DNA of 64,000 bases from Flavobacteriales bacterium UBA1494 (GTDB taxonomy: Bacteria > Bacteroidota > Bacteroidia > Flavobacteriales_E > Vicingaceae), in assembly GCA_905182175.1 (NCBI GenBank), contig CAJJAT010000012.1, positions 1-64,000 on the forward strand, read 5' to 3'. This document shows positions 29,042 to 39,918 of this stretch, in pieces (position 1 is the first letter of the stretch; each line of letters begins with the position of its first letter). A program made the position numbers and the translations under genes. The notes beneath the pieces are model-generated. The model had not been told where the DNA came from. It was given only the letters and a program-made list of their open reading frames with translations, and did not search any database.

Positions 29042-30187
29042 ATGAAATTTAAAACGGTACTACTTTTTTCATTAATTGGAAGTTTTACGCTCCTTACTAC
29101 TAGCCTAGAAGCTCAAGGATTTGCTAAACGATATTTGAACAGTATTTTTAACGACACGAGCAATTTATCAAAATCTCAACTCATTGTATACCCGGTTGTT
29201 GCTTACACTCCAGAAACAAGTTGGGAATTAGGATTTAGCTCATTATTTGTCTACTTCGCCAAGCAAGATACCAACAACAGGTTAAGTGAAATAAGCGGTT
29301 TTACCTTCTTAACCCTAGAAAATCAATACGGTTTGTTTCTTGATCATGCGATCTACTCAGATAAAAATCGTTGGTTTTTTCTAGGCAAATTACGCTTCCA
29401 AAGTTTTCCCTTGTTTTACCATGGCATTGGTGCAAATTCGCCAGAAGAAGCCATCGCAAAGGTTGCCGCAAATCAAATTTTAATAAAGGAACGCGTATTA
29501 AGGCAAATAAAAAAAAACCTATTTGTTGGGTTAGAGTTCGATTTTCAGCGGCTTGCCGCAGTAGATTTTGTATTGCCCGAAGCGATAGAGAAAACGTTTG
29601 ACATGCCGTTGGGTAGCGAAGGGTCTACAAATGTTGGACTTGGAATTGGATTAGTTCGAGACGACCGGCACAATGTATTGAATGTGCGCAAGGGTTTCTT
29701 TTCCGAATTGGCTGTATTACATTACAATTCTGCCTGGGGCAGCACCTTCAACTTTACTTCTATTGTATCAGACACTCGGGTTTTTAAACCCAGCGGTAAA
29801 AACAATGTGTTCGCAGCCCAAGTAATCGGACAGTTCAACGTTGGCGATGTTCCTTTTAATCAGCTTGCATTAATGGGCGGAGAAAGCATGATGCGAGGCT
29901 ACTACTATGGCAGATACCGAGATAACAACCAGGTAGCAGCGCAAGTAGAATACCGCTTTTTACCACTTCCTTTTAGTTTTACCGATAGAGTTGGTGCAGC
30001 TGTATTTACAGGCGTAGGTTCCGTTTTTAATGACGTTTCTGAGGTAACCGTTTCAGAATTTGCCGTCTCGGGTGGCGCAGGTTTGCACTTTCTATTGTTT
30101 CCTAAAAAAGACATTTGGATTCGAACAGATCTTTCCTTCACCAGAGAAGGCTCCGGCTTCTACGTTTTTATAGGGGAATCATTTTAA
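29042..30187 (+). CDS. BamA/TamA-family outer membrane beta-barrel protein
   Basis: A 381-residue protein with signal peptide (start MKFKTVLLFSLIGSFTLLTT, cleavage near LEAQG). It has no POTRA repeats; nearly the whole chain is an Omp85-type barrel with alternating strands. LGIGLVRDDRHNVLNVRKGF is the D-R-N-P-x-P-x-G type turn, and FNQLALMGGESMMRGYYYGR contains the conserved RGY/R motif of loop 6. It ends with Phe, as expected for recognition by the Bam machinery. Stand-alone barrels of this kind occur in Bacteroidota; transport of a small substrate or lipid is possible. Confidence 0.85.
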   Translation: MKFKTVLLFSLIGSFTLLTTSLEAQGFAKRYLNSIFNDTSNLSKSQLIVYPVVAYTPETSWELGFSSLFVYFAKQDTNNRLSEISGFTFLTLENQYGLFLDHAIYSDKNRWFFLGKLRFQSFPLFYHGIGANSPEEAIAKVAANQILIKERVLRQIKKNLFVGLEFDFQRLAAVDFVLPEAIEKTFDMPLGSEGSTNVGLGIGLVRDDRHNVLNVRKGFFSELAVLHYNSAWGSTFNFTSIVSDTRVFKPSGKNNVFAAQVIGQFNVGDVPFNQLALMGGESMMRGYYYGRYRDNNQVAAQVEYRFLPLPFSFTDRVGAAVFTGVGSVFNDVSEVTVSEFAVSGGAGLHFLLFPKKDIWIRTDLSFTREGSGFYVFIGESF

Positions 30188-30363
30188 TAGAACGGCTGCT
30201 CCCTCCACCTTTGAATACCTTCCGTTTTAGACTTCTTATTTTATTGAAATTGATCAAGTACATTTTTTTTAACACTTTAAGATGCACAATAACGGATACA
30301 ACGACAGAGATGAAGTACCAGAATTACTGTTGTGCGGATGTTGTGTTTAATTTTAAGAAAAAA

Positions 30364-31692
30364 ATGAAAGCTATAACTACTTCCCTTATTCTTATGGTTT
30401 CTTTCCAATTGTTTGGTCAATCGTTGGATACAACTTTCTTTCCAAAGTTTACCCCATACGCTCAAAACCCAATAATTGATTGGAATGACTTTATTGTGGG
30501 TTCATGGGCTGATCCAACTGTTTTAAAAGTAAACAATGAATACATTATGTATGCATCAGCGATGCATGGTGGAATCGCCACACCTCAACCCATAAGTATT
30601 TATCGGTTTACCTCACCAGATGGTTATTCATGGGCAATGGATCCGTCTACACCCGTTTTTGAGCCCACTCAAGGAACATTTTACGAAGGAGGGATTGAAA
30701 CCCCCAATGTTGTTTTCTTCAAAGGGGAATATCATATGTACAATTCTGTTTATCTTCAAAATATACCTGCTCTTTTTAAAGTATCCCATGCTACTTCAAC
30801 AGATGGTATCAGCTGGACCATGGACAGCAACCCTACTCTAGTTCCTGATTCAGCAGCTAATTGGATGAGTGAAATTGTTGCTGAACCTGGAGCTTTAGTT
30901 AAAGATGATACCTTATATTTATTCTATACAGCGATTTCAAATATTGGAGATGTAAGTATTGGGCTTCTTCGTAGTTTAAATGGCAGTTCCTTTTTTGACA
31001 CAACACAAGTGGTTACTATTCCTAGAGATATTTACCCTGTTAGTGAGGGGTATTTGGGATTGAGCACTCCTGACGCTACTCTAGTAGGAGATACGATATA
31101 CCTCTTTGCCGGTCTTGTTCGAACGGATATTTTTACGTTCTGGAATCAAGTTGGCTTGCATCAATTCAAATCTTACGGAGACATTAATAAATGGCACCAC
31201 GATACAAGCAGTATACACATGAGTAGTGATTTTCCATGGACAGACGGCAATTATTTATCTCAGTTATTGGGTGCCGCACCATTAATGGATAGCAATAAAC
31301 TCAGAATATGGTATTGGGGTTATGACTTGGCTCAAATTGGCCCTGTAGATACTACCTATCATGTAAACTTGGTAGGATCGGATCTTCATCCCAACCTTGA
31401 TCACTGGGGAATAGGAACTTCAGAATTTATCTTTATAAACACAACTAGCATAACCGAAAATGATCTAACTGATCAAAACATTACAATAAAATACCATCAA
31501 AATAAAGGTGTAATTAAGGTAAATAATACGCAACCATCACTAATCAATATCTATTCCCTTAGCGGACAATTACTTTATCGAAAAACGTTTACAAATACAC
31601 TCAACTTTAATCTTAATTATGGAGGATTAATTTTTATAAATGTGATAAACAAAGACTCAGTAATTACAAAAAAATATATTTCATCTTATTAA
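30364..31692 (+). CDS. GH43-like (five-bladed beta-propeller) secreted protein with T9SS-type tail
   Basis: A 442-residue protein from the ATG at 30364, which starts the signal peptide MKAITTSLILMVSFQLFGQS; a longer in-frame extension overlaps the upstream gene and is unlikely. The catalytic-type Asp50 in WADPTVLKVNNEYIMYAS, the EGGIETPNVVFFKGEYHMY blade, EIVAEPGALVKDDTLYLFYT and PDATLVGDTIYLFAG fit the GH43/GH32/GH68-type propeller superfamily. The C-terminal region (about residues 365-442, INIYSLSGQLLYRKTF, ending KKYISSY) looks like a T9SS sorting domain. It is probably a secreted or surface glycoside hydrolase; the sugar is unknown. Confidence 0.8.
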   Translation: MKAITTSLILMVSFQLFGQSLDTTFFPKFTPYAQNPIIDWNDFIVGSWADPTVLKVNNEYIMYASAMHGGIATPQPISIYRFTSPDGYSWAMDPSTPVFEPTQGTFYEGGIETPNVVFFKGEYHMYNSVYLQNIPALFKVSHATSTDGISWTMDSNPTLVPDSAANWMSEIVAEPGALVKDDTLYLFYTAISNIGDVSIGLLRSLNGSSFFDTTQVVTIPRDIYPVSEGYLGLSTPDATLVGDTIYLFAGLVRTDIFTFWNQVGLHQFKSYGDINKWHHDTSSIHMSSDFPWTDGNYLSQLLGAAPLMDSNKLRIWYWGYDLAQIGPVDTTYHVNLVGSDLHPNLDHWGIGTSEFIFINTTSITENDLTDQNITIKYHQNKGVIKVNNTQPSLINIYSLSGQLLYRKTFTNTLNFNLNYGGLIFINVINKDSVITKKYISSY

Positions 31693-32103
31693 GTAAGAAC
31701 ACAGGTATGTCTATCGACAATGAAAAAGTCGCTTCAATTGTATTTTACTAAACACATCAAGATATAAAAAATACAGTAAGACTTTTCTTATGCTAACCGT
31801 TAGCTTGTATAGCGTAACGTTTCATCATGAGAAGTGTAAAATATTTTATACCCTTTCTTGTTTCCAGAATAAATACGGTTACTAAAATTCTGTAAGACTC
31901 ATTGATCGTTAGCAGGTTCCGTGATTTTGGCTTTTATCGGGTCGTAAAAAAAATCTGTTCCCGAATTTCGTAAGGGTTGAAACCTAGCCGGCCGTGCCCG
32001 AGGTAGGCGGGCAGCAAGAAATACATGCATCCCATTCAAATGGGATTTATATTGATTAGTTAAATGCTAGTAGTATCTTTATCATGCGCCAATCGACTGT
32101 AAA
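31693..32103. other. Intergenic region with small GC-rich hairpins
   Basis: No gene visible. TGCCCG (31995-32000) pairs with CGGGCA (32008-32013), and ATCCCATT (32029-32036) pairs with AATGGGAT (32039-32046). The GC-rich patch stands out from the AT-rich surroundings and may be a dispersed intergenic repeat. Confidence 0.5.
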
Positions 32104-32142
32104 AAGAAGGTAAAAGAATACATATTATTCTTTTACCTTCTT
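32104..32142 (-). terminator. Terminator hairpin downstream of the fasciclin gene
   Basis: Bases 32104-32120 pair without mismatch with 32126-32142 (17-bp stem, 5-nt loop CATAT). It lies about 75 bp past the fasciclin stop on the minus strand and may serve both directions. Confidence 0.75.
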
Positions 32143-32219
32143 AACTACATTAAAAATTTAATTTATAAGAGCCAACCTTGTAGCTTGTGGTTTAAACGAC
32201 ACTACGCGGTTAATTCTTA

Positions 32220-32627
32220 TTAACTAGGCATAATCACTGAATCAATTACGTGAATAACGCCATTTGATGCTTCAAGGTCTGCTGTCGTAACAGTTGCAGT
32301 ATTAACTTTAACACCATCTGCAATAGTAACTGTTACTTCTTGACCATTTACAGTTGAGGCTTTTTGTCCATCCGATAAATCTTTAGACATTACTTTGCCA
32401 GCTACTACATGATACGTCAGGATACCTGCAAGCTTCTCTTTGTTTTCAGGTTTTAGAAGTTCTTCTACTGTACCTGCAGGTAATTTTGCGAATGCTTCGT
32501 TAGTAGGAGCAAACACTGTAAACGGACCGTCACTGCTAAGTGTATCGGCTAAACCTGCAGCTACAACAGCAGCGACTAATGTGCTAAAATCTGTATTTTC
32601 TGATGCAATCTCTACTATGTTTTTCAT
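32220..32627 (-). CDS. Fasciclin (FAS1) domain protein
   Basis: A 135-residue single FAS1 domain with the two conserved boxes: [20 protein letters not shown] (H1) and [15 protein letters not shown] to [14 protein letters not shown] (H2). No signal peptide is evident, so localisation is unclear; many bacterial single-domain FAS1 proteins are secreted. The domain mediates adhesion or protein-protein contact. It is monocistronic with a hairpin terminator. Confidence 0.93.
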   Translation of the reverse strand: MKNIVEIASENTDFSTLVAAVVAAGLADTLSSDGPFTVFAPTNEAFAKLPAGTVEELLKPENKEKLAGILTYHVVAGKVMSKDLSDGQKASTVNGQEVTVTIADGVKVNTATVTTADLEASNGVIHVIDSVIMPS

Positions 32628-34115
32628 CTTAGTATATATTTATTTCCTATATCAACTCGATATATTCTCACTCCTTAACGTAACATTTGAATCATTGTTT
32701 AGATACATTTTGAATAAATTTTCGGTTTAATTTAACTATTTCGGACTTTATTATTGAAAGCATTGACTACTGATACGTTAGAAATTGATGACGCTTTCTT
32801 GTACTTTGTTAAATTAGTTTAAAACATGACACTGTGAAAATGATAGATAAAAAACTGTCAAAACGGACAAGGCTTTTTGAAAATATTAATAGACTGTTTG
32901 CCAATTATTTATTTCTTCAATACCTCTCAAAATCAATGCATTATGAACACACGAGGCATGCTCAAAAAACCCAAATGCTAAAGAAGATACTGATTTGGTT
33001 TCTTACGGCAAAGAACAGAAAATAGGAAATAATGTGCACTTCAATTGTTGTAAAGAGAAGCGATTTTATTTTTATTTTGAATAAGGATTTATTTTACACT
33101 TGTAAAAGATATCTCCATCTATTTCTGCTATGTCATCCAACAAAATAAATTCCAAATGATACCAATAAAATAGTTGACTTGCGAGGTACCCTATTTTGAT
33201 GCAATTACAAGGGATACGCTTGCGGCTTTTGCCCCAAATACTTTTGTCATTCCCTATTTCAGAGCAAAAAACAATGTGCCATTCTCTGTGTAGTTATGCA
33301 GCAAATGGTTTGATTTAAGCAAACTCATCTAAAGAATTGTAGATAAAATATTTAAAGTATTTGAAATACAAGAAATTCAATACAGCAGGTCGAGATTGAA
33401 GATTCTTTAACAAGCTAAATAACCAAATAAATCAGGTTAATACTAGGTACACAAAGCCCTAGAAACAATGAATTTGATTCATTAAAAATTAAAAAAACAC
33501 AAAGTAACTATTTGAGACATCCTTTGAAATATAGACAACACACTACCCTATGAGACAGAATACGGTTATGAATTCCATTCTTAATTACAAGCACATATCA
33601 ATACTCGTTCTGAAGTTGCAAAGAACATTCTCTTTGGTGCAAATTATCAACTACTACTCTATTTTTAGAGGCTAAACTACTTGCAATATTTGTGAACTTC
33701 GCAAACTTTGGCAAAGTAGATTTTATTCAAATAAAATCAGTTAATAATCCCTTTTAAAGGTCATATTTCACACACGTCAAACCTCCTTAATGTATTAACT
33801 AAAAGACCTTACATGAACAGATAGAGCGCCGGTATTGAGCGTAATAGCGGCATGTAACGTGCAGAAAAAACATTGAATGTAAGCAAGTTACAGTCGTTTA
33901 GCTTTTATCTGATACTTTAGAAAATATGTTTGCAGATTTCTTAAGGATTGTAACTGTGGCAGACGCTGGCTTGCAGCAGGTAGGAAACACAATTATCCCA
34001 TTCGAACGGAATAATTGTATTTTAGTTGAACATGCTGTTTGCCACCTTGGCGGATTAGCAGTATTTTTATACATTGCCCAACAGTATTTTATAGGAGATT
34101 TAGACAATAATAATT
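32628..34115. other. 1.5-kb stretch without an intact gene
   Basis: The region upstream of the fasciclin gene, then AT-rich decayed sequence. A 36-codon coding-like relic ends at 33293 on the plus strand (EVPYFDAITRDTLAAFAPNT). A 70-codon frame at 33926-34138 overlaps the next gene start and resembles nothing known. No RNA gene seen. Confidence 0.5.
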
Positions 34116-35828
34116 ATGAAACACCTACCTCTATTTAGTGGCATCTTCCTTCTCATTTCGCTGCCTTCTACAGTTGCTATTAGTCAAACGTATGCTCGAA
34201 ACGGCATTGTTGTTTCTAGCAGTAAGATCGCATCCGAAGTAGGAATCGATATCCTTCAAAAAGGTGGAAACGCCGTTGATGCTTCGGTTGCAACTGCTTT
34301 TACATTGGCTGTAACACATCCGGCTGCAGGTAATATTGGCGGAGGTGGATTTTTGGTATTTATGAATTCATTAGGAATAACGACCACCATTGATTTTCGA
34401 GAAAAGGCACCTCTGAAAGCCTCTCCGAAAATGTTTCTTGATGAAGGTGGAACTCTTACAAAAGGAAAAAACCTGTCTGGAAAGGAATCGACTGTTAACC
34501 ACATTGGAGCGAAGTCAATTGGAGTTCCTGGCACAGTGGCAGGCCTTTATCTTGCACATCAAAAATATGGAAGCCTACCATGGGCAGACTTGGTTCAACC
34601 TGCCATTGACATTGCAGAAAATGGCTTTCCGTTAACTTGGAGTCTTTTGCAAGCAGCTACACGTTTTGACGCCAACTCCCCTATTCCATTTCTTAGAGAT
34701 TACTTCAAAAAGGACAATGGGCAGCTAACACAGTTTGAAGAGCTTTGGAAACAACCCGAATTGGCCAAAACCTTATCCGAAATTCGGGATCATGGTCAAG
34801 ACGGATTCTACAAGGGAGTTGTAGCAGCAGAAATCGTCAGCTTTATGGAGAAGAATGGTGGAATTATTACCAAGGAGGATCTGCAGCGATACACAGCGGT
34901 TGAAAGAAAGCCGATCAAAGGAACTTACAAAGACTATGAAATCTATTCCATGCCTCCACCCAGTTCAGGAGGCGTTGCACTAATTGAAATGATGAACCTC
35001 ATGGAGTTGGTGGACCTAGACTCCATCGAATTCAACTCTACCGCATATGTTCACCTGCTAGCTGAAGTCATGCGCAGGGCTTTTGCAGATAGAGCAGAAC
35101 ATTTGGGAGATGCTGATTTTTCTAAAGACATGTCTTTAGAAAAATTGACGTCTAAAGTATTTGCAAGGAAGCGTTTCGACAACATAGATAGATCAATAGC
35201 TTCTATTAGCGACTCTACTAAATTTGGACAAATCTATGATGGGGCAAATACCACCCACTTTTCGGTAATGGATAAAAATGGTAACGCTGTTTCTTTGACC
35301 TTTACATTGGAGCAGGGATATGGCTCAGGTATGGGGTCAGACAAGCTGGGATTTATCTTTAATAATGAAATGGGAGATTTTAATCCTGTGCCTGGAGCAA
35401 CCACTACCACTGGTCAAATTGGAACAAACCCAAACCTTATTCAACCTGAAAAGAGAATGCTTTCAAGTATGACGCCCACAATTGTAGCGAAAAATGGCAA
35501 GCCGTATCTTGTCATCGGAAGTCCCGGAGGAAGAACCATCATTAACACTGTTTTTCAAACAGTATTAAATGTTATCGGCTATGATATTCAAGTTGATAAG
35601 GCTATTGAAGCGATGAAAATTCATCATTCTTGGCTGCCAGATAAAATAGTGTATGAAAAAGGACTGTTATCTCCTGATACCAGAAAAGCATTAGAAGCGA
35701 TGAATCATTCGCTCGTGTCCAAGAATTCGTTAGGTGAATTGATGGGAATTCAAATGGATACAAAGAACAAAATTATGATAGGAGCTTCTGATTCGTCAAG
35801 TCCGGATGGAGCTGCAATAGGATACTAA
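34116..35828 (+). CDS. ggt: Gamma-glutamyltransferase
   Basis: A 570-residue Ntn-hydrolase proenzyme with signal peptide (start MKHLPLFSGIFLLISLPSTV), so exported to the periplasm. The self-cleavage nucleophile is Thr379 in GANTTHFSVMD. The large-subunit motifs SEVGIDILQKGGNAVDASVA, PAAGNIGGGGF and DFREKAP (substrate Arg), and the small-subunit motifs MLSSMTPT and GSPGGRTIINTV (oxyanion-hole Gly-Gly) are all present. It hydrolyses glutathione and transfers the gamma-glutamyl group, supplying cysteinyl-glycine; this may feed the cysteine metabolism encoded elsewhere in the window. Monocistronic. Confidence 0.95.
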   Translation: MKHLPLFSGIFLLISLPSTVAISQTYARNGIVVSSSKIASEVGIDILQKGGNAVDASVATAFTLAVTHPAAGNIGGGGFLVFMNSLGITTTIDFREKAPLKASPKMFLDEGGTLTKGKNLSGKESTVNHIGAKSIGVPGTVAGLYLAHQKYGSLPWADLVQPAIDIAENGFPLTWSLLQAATRFDANSPIPFLRDYFKKDNGQLTQFEELWKQPELAKTLSEIRDHGQDGFYKGVVAAEIVSFMEKNGGIITKEDLQRYTAVERKPIKGTYKDYEIYSMPPPSSGGVALIEMMNLMELVDLDSIEFNSTAYVHLLAEVMRRAFADRAEHLGDADFSKDMSLEKLTSKVFARKRFDNIDRSIASISDSTKFGQIYDGANTTHFSVMDKNGNAVSLTFTLEQGYGSGMGSDKLGFIFNNEMGDFNPVPGATTTTGQIGTNPNLIQPEKRMLSSMTPTIVAKNGKPYLVIGSPGGRTIINTVFQTVLNVIGYDIQVDKAIEAMKIHHSWLPDKIVYEKGLLSPDTRKALEAMNHSLVSKNSLGELMGIQMDTKNKIMIGASDSSSPDGAAIGY

Positions 35829-36634
35829 GTATTTCTAACATTAGCTAAACTACAGTAAAAGGCCGTTTAGTTAAACATTGTTGCGTTCAATAATATGTTG
35901 ACCATCGTTCATGAAAACAATCGTTGTTATAAATCTTTTAACACCCCCCTAAACATGTTGCATTGTAAAAGTTGGAGCCAATCCAACCTGAAAAAATTTA
36001 GGTGACTGTTTTATAATTGACTCAATGCAAAATTTCTCGGAGACCAATACACGCTTCACAAAATAATCGACAACAGTTTAATATCTTCAGTTTAATAATT
36101 TGAAGAAATAAAAACAAGGAATAAAAGCTGCGATTCGATACAAGATTCATTTAGTTTTCTTTGCAAACTAGTTAAACGGCAAATGAAAAGGCTTATATGA
36201 AAGGAAATACCGCTCTAACAAAACATCAAAGCGATTCCCTAAAATCAATTTTTAAAATTTATTCTTACCTGTACTTGGTCGTAAATGATCCGTTTACAGG
36301 TATAATAATATATCCATAAAAGGATGTTTAATGTAATCCCTATTTGTTTGTATATTATGTAATGATTACATCCATATTATTAGGGTCCAAAAAGTCTGAT
36401 TTTAGGTTTTTATAAAAAAGAAAAGCATAGCTCCTATACCAGTGTAGGCGAGCGAAAAGTAGGAGTTAAAAGCTGTTTCGCAGCTTTTATTATTTAGTAA
36501 GTCGCCTGCCAGCTCTTTTTGGTGGGCAAGTCTTATTACTAATTATCTCACAATGGAACTAATCAGGGCTGTAGGCAACCATTCCCTCTACTAATCGTAA
36601 GTGTGTTGTATTTAATCTCTCCAAACCATTTAGA
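35829..36634. other. Intergenic region with stem-loops near 36.4-36.5 kb
   Basis: No gene seen. CTCCTA (about 36431) can pair with TAGGAG (about 36460). AAAAGCTG, a 5-nt loop and CAGCTTTT form a hairpin at about 36468-36488. A GC-richer patch (GTCGCCTGCC to GGTGGGCAAG) follows at 36500-36531. These resemble dispersed intergenic repeats. Confidence 0.45.
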
Positions 36635-36691
36635 ATGATACTAAACATAAAAAATACTTTTTCTGCATTATTGTTTTAGTTACTATCCTTA

Positions 36692-38386
36692 ATGACGTTA
36701 CAAGCGCAGACCTCGTCGGTAGACGTTAACGGAGATGGAACATTAAACATTCTTATACTGGGCACCAGCAAATCGATTCAAAACAATTTTGAGGAGTTTT
36801 CGCCAAACCAAATCACAACTGAATTACAAAACATTTTATCAGCTGATACTTCAATCACAATGAATGTGAACGTAACAGCAGAGAATATCTATAGGTCAAA
36901 AATAGTTAGTACTGGCATCGCAAATCAACTCACTGCTAATCGTAATTACTTTTGCCATTCCTTGATTCAATATTACTATTGGCCGGATAGCAGCGCCACG
37001 ATAATAGATAACTTAAGCGGAAACAACGGCGTAAATTGGGATTATGTTTTCATCGGCTCAGATCCTTTCATTGTATCCAAAATGCCAAGTTACTATTCTC
37101 TTGGAGTCAATAAAATTGCAGCAAAAGTTCACCAAGGTGGTGCCATACCGATGCTTTTAATGGAGTGGCTTAAAGACTCAACACTCATTGATCATATGGA
37201 AGAGTTTACTTATCGAGCTGCAGACGGCTCAAAATTCCCACTTCAAGTCATTCCCGGAGGGCTTGCATGGAGAGCATTACCTGCAAGCATAAAAGACAGC
37301 TCAAACAGTCACCCAACTCCAAACGGATCCTATTTAACCGCAGCTTCAATATACTCTAAACTATTCATTCGCAGTGCCTCGTCATCTTTATATACCTATA
37401 ACGACTCGATTGCAAACATCGCACAAACGACTTCCATTAATTCAAGCAGTCAGACTCACTACACAGGTAATCCAACTTTCATTTCTCCATTCAAAAATTG
37501 CGGAATTAACGACTCTAACCTTATATGCAACCATGGAGGAACAAGCACAGAAAATGGAATCTTAAGTGGTTTACAACGGGTGGTTACCAAAAATCAAAAG
37601 TCACTACAATATGGTGCGAATGCCCCTGTGCACTTTAACTATGGTAGAGCTAGTATGGGGACAACTCATTTATATTCAATTGACTCTACTAAGTTTGACT
37701 ATTCTTTTGGCTATCCATTGCAAGATGATGCAAGTACCGGTTTTATTTCAATGTTGTATGGGATAGACAAACGAAGAAATTCTAATGATGTCGAAACAGA
37801 TTTAGGTACAGCTCGGCAGATGATCAACCAATCTGAATTACCATTTGCCCGCAGTGTACCCTTGCGAACTTTGATTGCTCAAATGATAGAAGAAATACCT
37901 GGAGTTAACATATATCCTAACGGAGACCCATGGCACCTGAGCAATGATGTAAACAACGCAATAGCGTCATACATGTACACTCTGTTAACCAATGACTCTA
38001 CATGTGACCCTATGCCTTTGGGCTTAACACAATGGCGATCTTGGATGGCTCATAAAATTGGACAGAGGACAGCTTGGAATGTGATGCACATGGAAGAACA
38101 AAAGCCTTGTTATACATTGCCATTATCTGCACTAATAACTGATGTTGAAGATGATAACTATTCCATCTATCCAAACCCAACGAATGGAAGCTTTTCAATT
38201 AACTTAGGAGACAACTTCAATTCTGTAACCGTTACTATAAAAGACTTCATTGGGAAGCAAATACTGCTCAAGACATACAGTAATAATCAACTTTTAAACT
38301 TTACACTAAATGAACCAGCAGGAATCTATATAGTTACAATCAAAACAGGTAATAAAAGTAGATCGTTTCGATTGGTAAAATTATAA
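36692..38386 (+). CDS. T9SS-sorted secreted protein of unknown function with an amber codon in its signal peptide
   Basis: From the ATG at 36692 the frame encodes 564 residues. Fifteen codons upstream-open sequence in the same frame begins with an ATG at 36635 and gives MILNIKNTFSALLF, then TAG, then LLSLMTLQAQTSS. That is a normal signal peptide split by a stop at 36677-36679. The mature part begins with NILILGTSKSI, a flavodoxin/SGNH-like strand, and contains no motif I can assign. The last 75 residues (YPNPTNGSFSINLGD, ending SFRLVKL) are a T9SS type A domain. Unless the stop is read through, the protein is probably not exported. Confidence 0.7.
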   Translation: MTLQAQTSSVDVNGDGTLNILILGTSKSIQNNFEEFSPNQITTELQNILSADTSITMNVNVTAENIYRSKIVSTGIANQLTANRNYFCHSLIQYYYWPDSSATIIDNLSGNNGVNWDYVFIGSDPFIVSKMPSYYSLGVNKIAAKVHQGGAIPMLLMEWLKDSTLIDHMEEFTYRAADGSKFPLQVIPGGLAWRALPASIKDSSNSHPTPNGSYLTAASIYSKLFIRSASSSLYTYNDSIANIAQTTSINSSSQTHYTGNPTFISPFKNCGINDSNLICNHGGTSTENGILSGLQRVVTKNQKSLQYGANAPVHFNYGRASMGTTHLYSIDSTKFDYSFGYPLQDDASTGFISMLYGIDKRRNSNDVETDLGTARQMINQSELPFARSVPLRTLIAQMIEEIPGVNIYPNGDPWHLSNDVNNAIASYMYTLLTNDSTCDPMPLGLTQWRSWMAHKIGQRTAWNVMHMEEQKPCYTLPLSALITDVEDDNYSIYPNPTNGSFSINLGDNFNSVTVTIKDFIGKQILLKTYSNNQLLNFTLNEPAGIYIVTIKTGNKSRSFRLVKL

Positions 38387-38818
38387 TTCAATTTATACAA
38401 CGAAGGCCACCGATCCTTTTTGCCGATCAAGCACGAAATTAATCTTTAGTTAAAGTCCTGTCTTAGCCTGATTGTTTCTTCCAAGACTCCGAACACATGC
38501 ATACCTGTTTTTCTTTTAACGCATCGCCAAAACTAGAAAAAACTACTTTTTTAGTTGACTTTCAACCTATCAGAATTATTGACTTGTTTATTTCAAAATT
38601 GATTACTCTCTAACTTTTTTGTTCATTTACTTCAAATTAATTACCTCTTCAAAAAGGCTAAGTCGTGCCTTTTGAATGTAATCGTTTGGGTGGCCTCCTC
38701 CCTACTTATGATTCGATAAGACCTGCTATTAGGGTGTATAAAAAAGAAAACTTTACCCACAATTCCCGGCTGAGGTATAGAACATTTTGCAATCGCTGAA
38801 GAAAGAGCTGGAGCGTAG
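38387..38818. other. Intergenic stretch, nothing recognisable
   Basis: AT-rich. A 66-codon minus-strand frame (38641-38841) is antisense to the relic that follows and is probably chance. Confidence 0.4.
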
Positions 38819-39115
38819 TTTATTGTCGCCACCAAACTCAAATCAAGGGATCCTAAAAACAGTCTGAAGTTTTCTTTTCAACTGCTCGTTTATGTTGCTC
38901 TTGATGGTGGAGGCTATTCATGGTCAGAAAGCAAATATTTATACTTTACTTCTAAAGAAAATATTAGGAGCGAGTATGATCCGACTCTCTAGCCTGAAAA
39001 CCTCTCCGATTTACCAAGTACCTTCAACATTATAGAGGAGGATGAGATTTACACGGTATTTTTAAACGGCAACATATACTATTATAAGGCGCAATGGAAA
39101 CGTATAAGAATATAG
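38819..39115 (+). pseudogene. Relic of an unidentified gene with an internal stop
   Basis: One frame reads coding-like from 38819 (FIVATKLKSRDPKNS, LLVYVALDGGGYSWSESKYL) through an in-frame TAG at about 38990, then LPSTFNIIEEDEIYTVFLNG and YYYKAQWKRIRI to a stop at 39115. A further TAG directly precedes 38819, with similar sequence upstream. The family is not recognised. Confidence 0.55.
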
Positions 39116-39372
39116 TAGTTCCGTTTTTTACTGTGATAATATTCTGACAAGCAACAAACAAAACAATTGATATAGAATTATTTTAGCTCATCCAAACCAA
39201 TACTACCAAAGTAAACTTAAAATGAGTGAATTTTTAATCCTACAAGATTAATCTTTACTACCCTGCTCTCTATTTCTCTGCTATTTTACAAAAATCCATA
39301 CAACATCCGACAGAGCTATTATCCCTTATTTAGTATCAGAATGTTTGCTATTTTTAAAAATTAATTAGATAC

Positions 39373-39885
39373 ATGAAACTGATACCCACAAAGAACGAAA
39401 ACCTACCTTCGGTTATGGATGTTTTAAAAGACGCTCAAGTTTATTTAGCTTCCCTAAATATAGACCAATGGCAAGATGGATATCCCAATGAGGCGGCTAT
39501 TTTGGAAGACATAGCAAATCAGGAAAGTTTTGTTGTTCACAGCGAGAGCAGTGAAATTATAGCAACAGCCATGTTTACCACAAAAGCAGAACCCACTTAC
39601 GCAAGCATTGACGGTACTTGGCTCACGAATGAGAATGGGATGTACGGCGTTATTCATAGAATGGCCGTCGCTAATCAATACAGAAAACAAGGAATTGCAA
39701 AATTCATATTTAGTGAATGTGAGCAAAAACTAAAAGATACTGAGGTAGCATCCATGCGAATAGATACCCATGAGGATAATATGGGGATGCAACAATTACT
39801 CAAAAAATTAGGCTACTCTTATTGTGGCGTTATTTTTTTAGGCAATGGAGATAAACGATTGGCATTTGAGAAATTATTTAAATAA
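39373..39885 (+). CDS. GNAT-family N-acetyltransferase
   Basis: A 170-residue GNAT. The acetyl-CoA loop is VIHRMAVANQYRKQGIAKFI (R-K-Q-G-I), and SMRIDTHEDNMGMQQLLKKL, GY is the usual motif B with the alternate-strand Asp/His. Such proteins in Bacteroidota are poorly characterised and the substrate is unknown. It is followed at 33 bp by a small frameshifted membrane protein on the same strand. Confidence 0.88.
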   Translation: MKLIPTKNENLPSVMDVLKDAQVYLASLNIDQWQDGYPNEAAILEDIANQESFVVHSESSEIIATAMFTTKAEPTYASIDGTWLTNENGMYGVIHRMAVANQYRKQGIAKFIFSECEQKLKDTEVASMRIDTHEDNMGMQQLLKKLGYSYCGVIFLGNGDKRLAFEKLFK

Positions 39886-39918
39886 TTCCATATTTTTATT
39901 TTAATCTACCTAAAAGCT

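Noticed and set aside
38641-38841. 66-codon minus-strand frame
   Set aside because: Partly antisense to a coding-like relic on the plus strand, with no family pattern.
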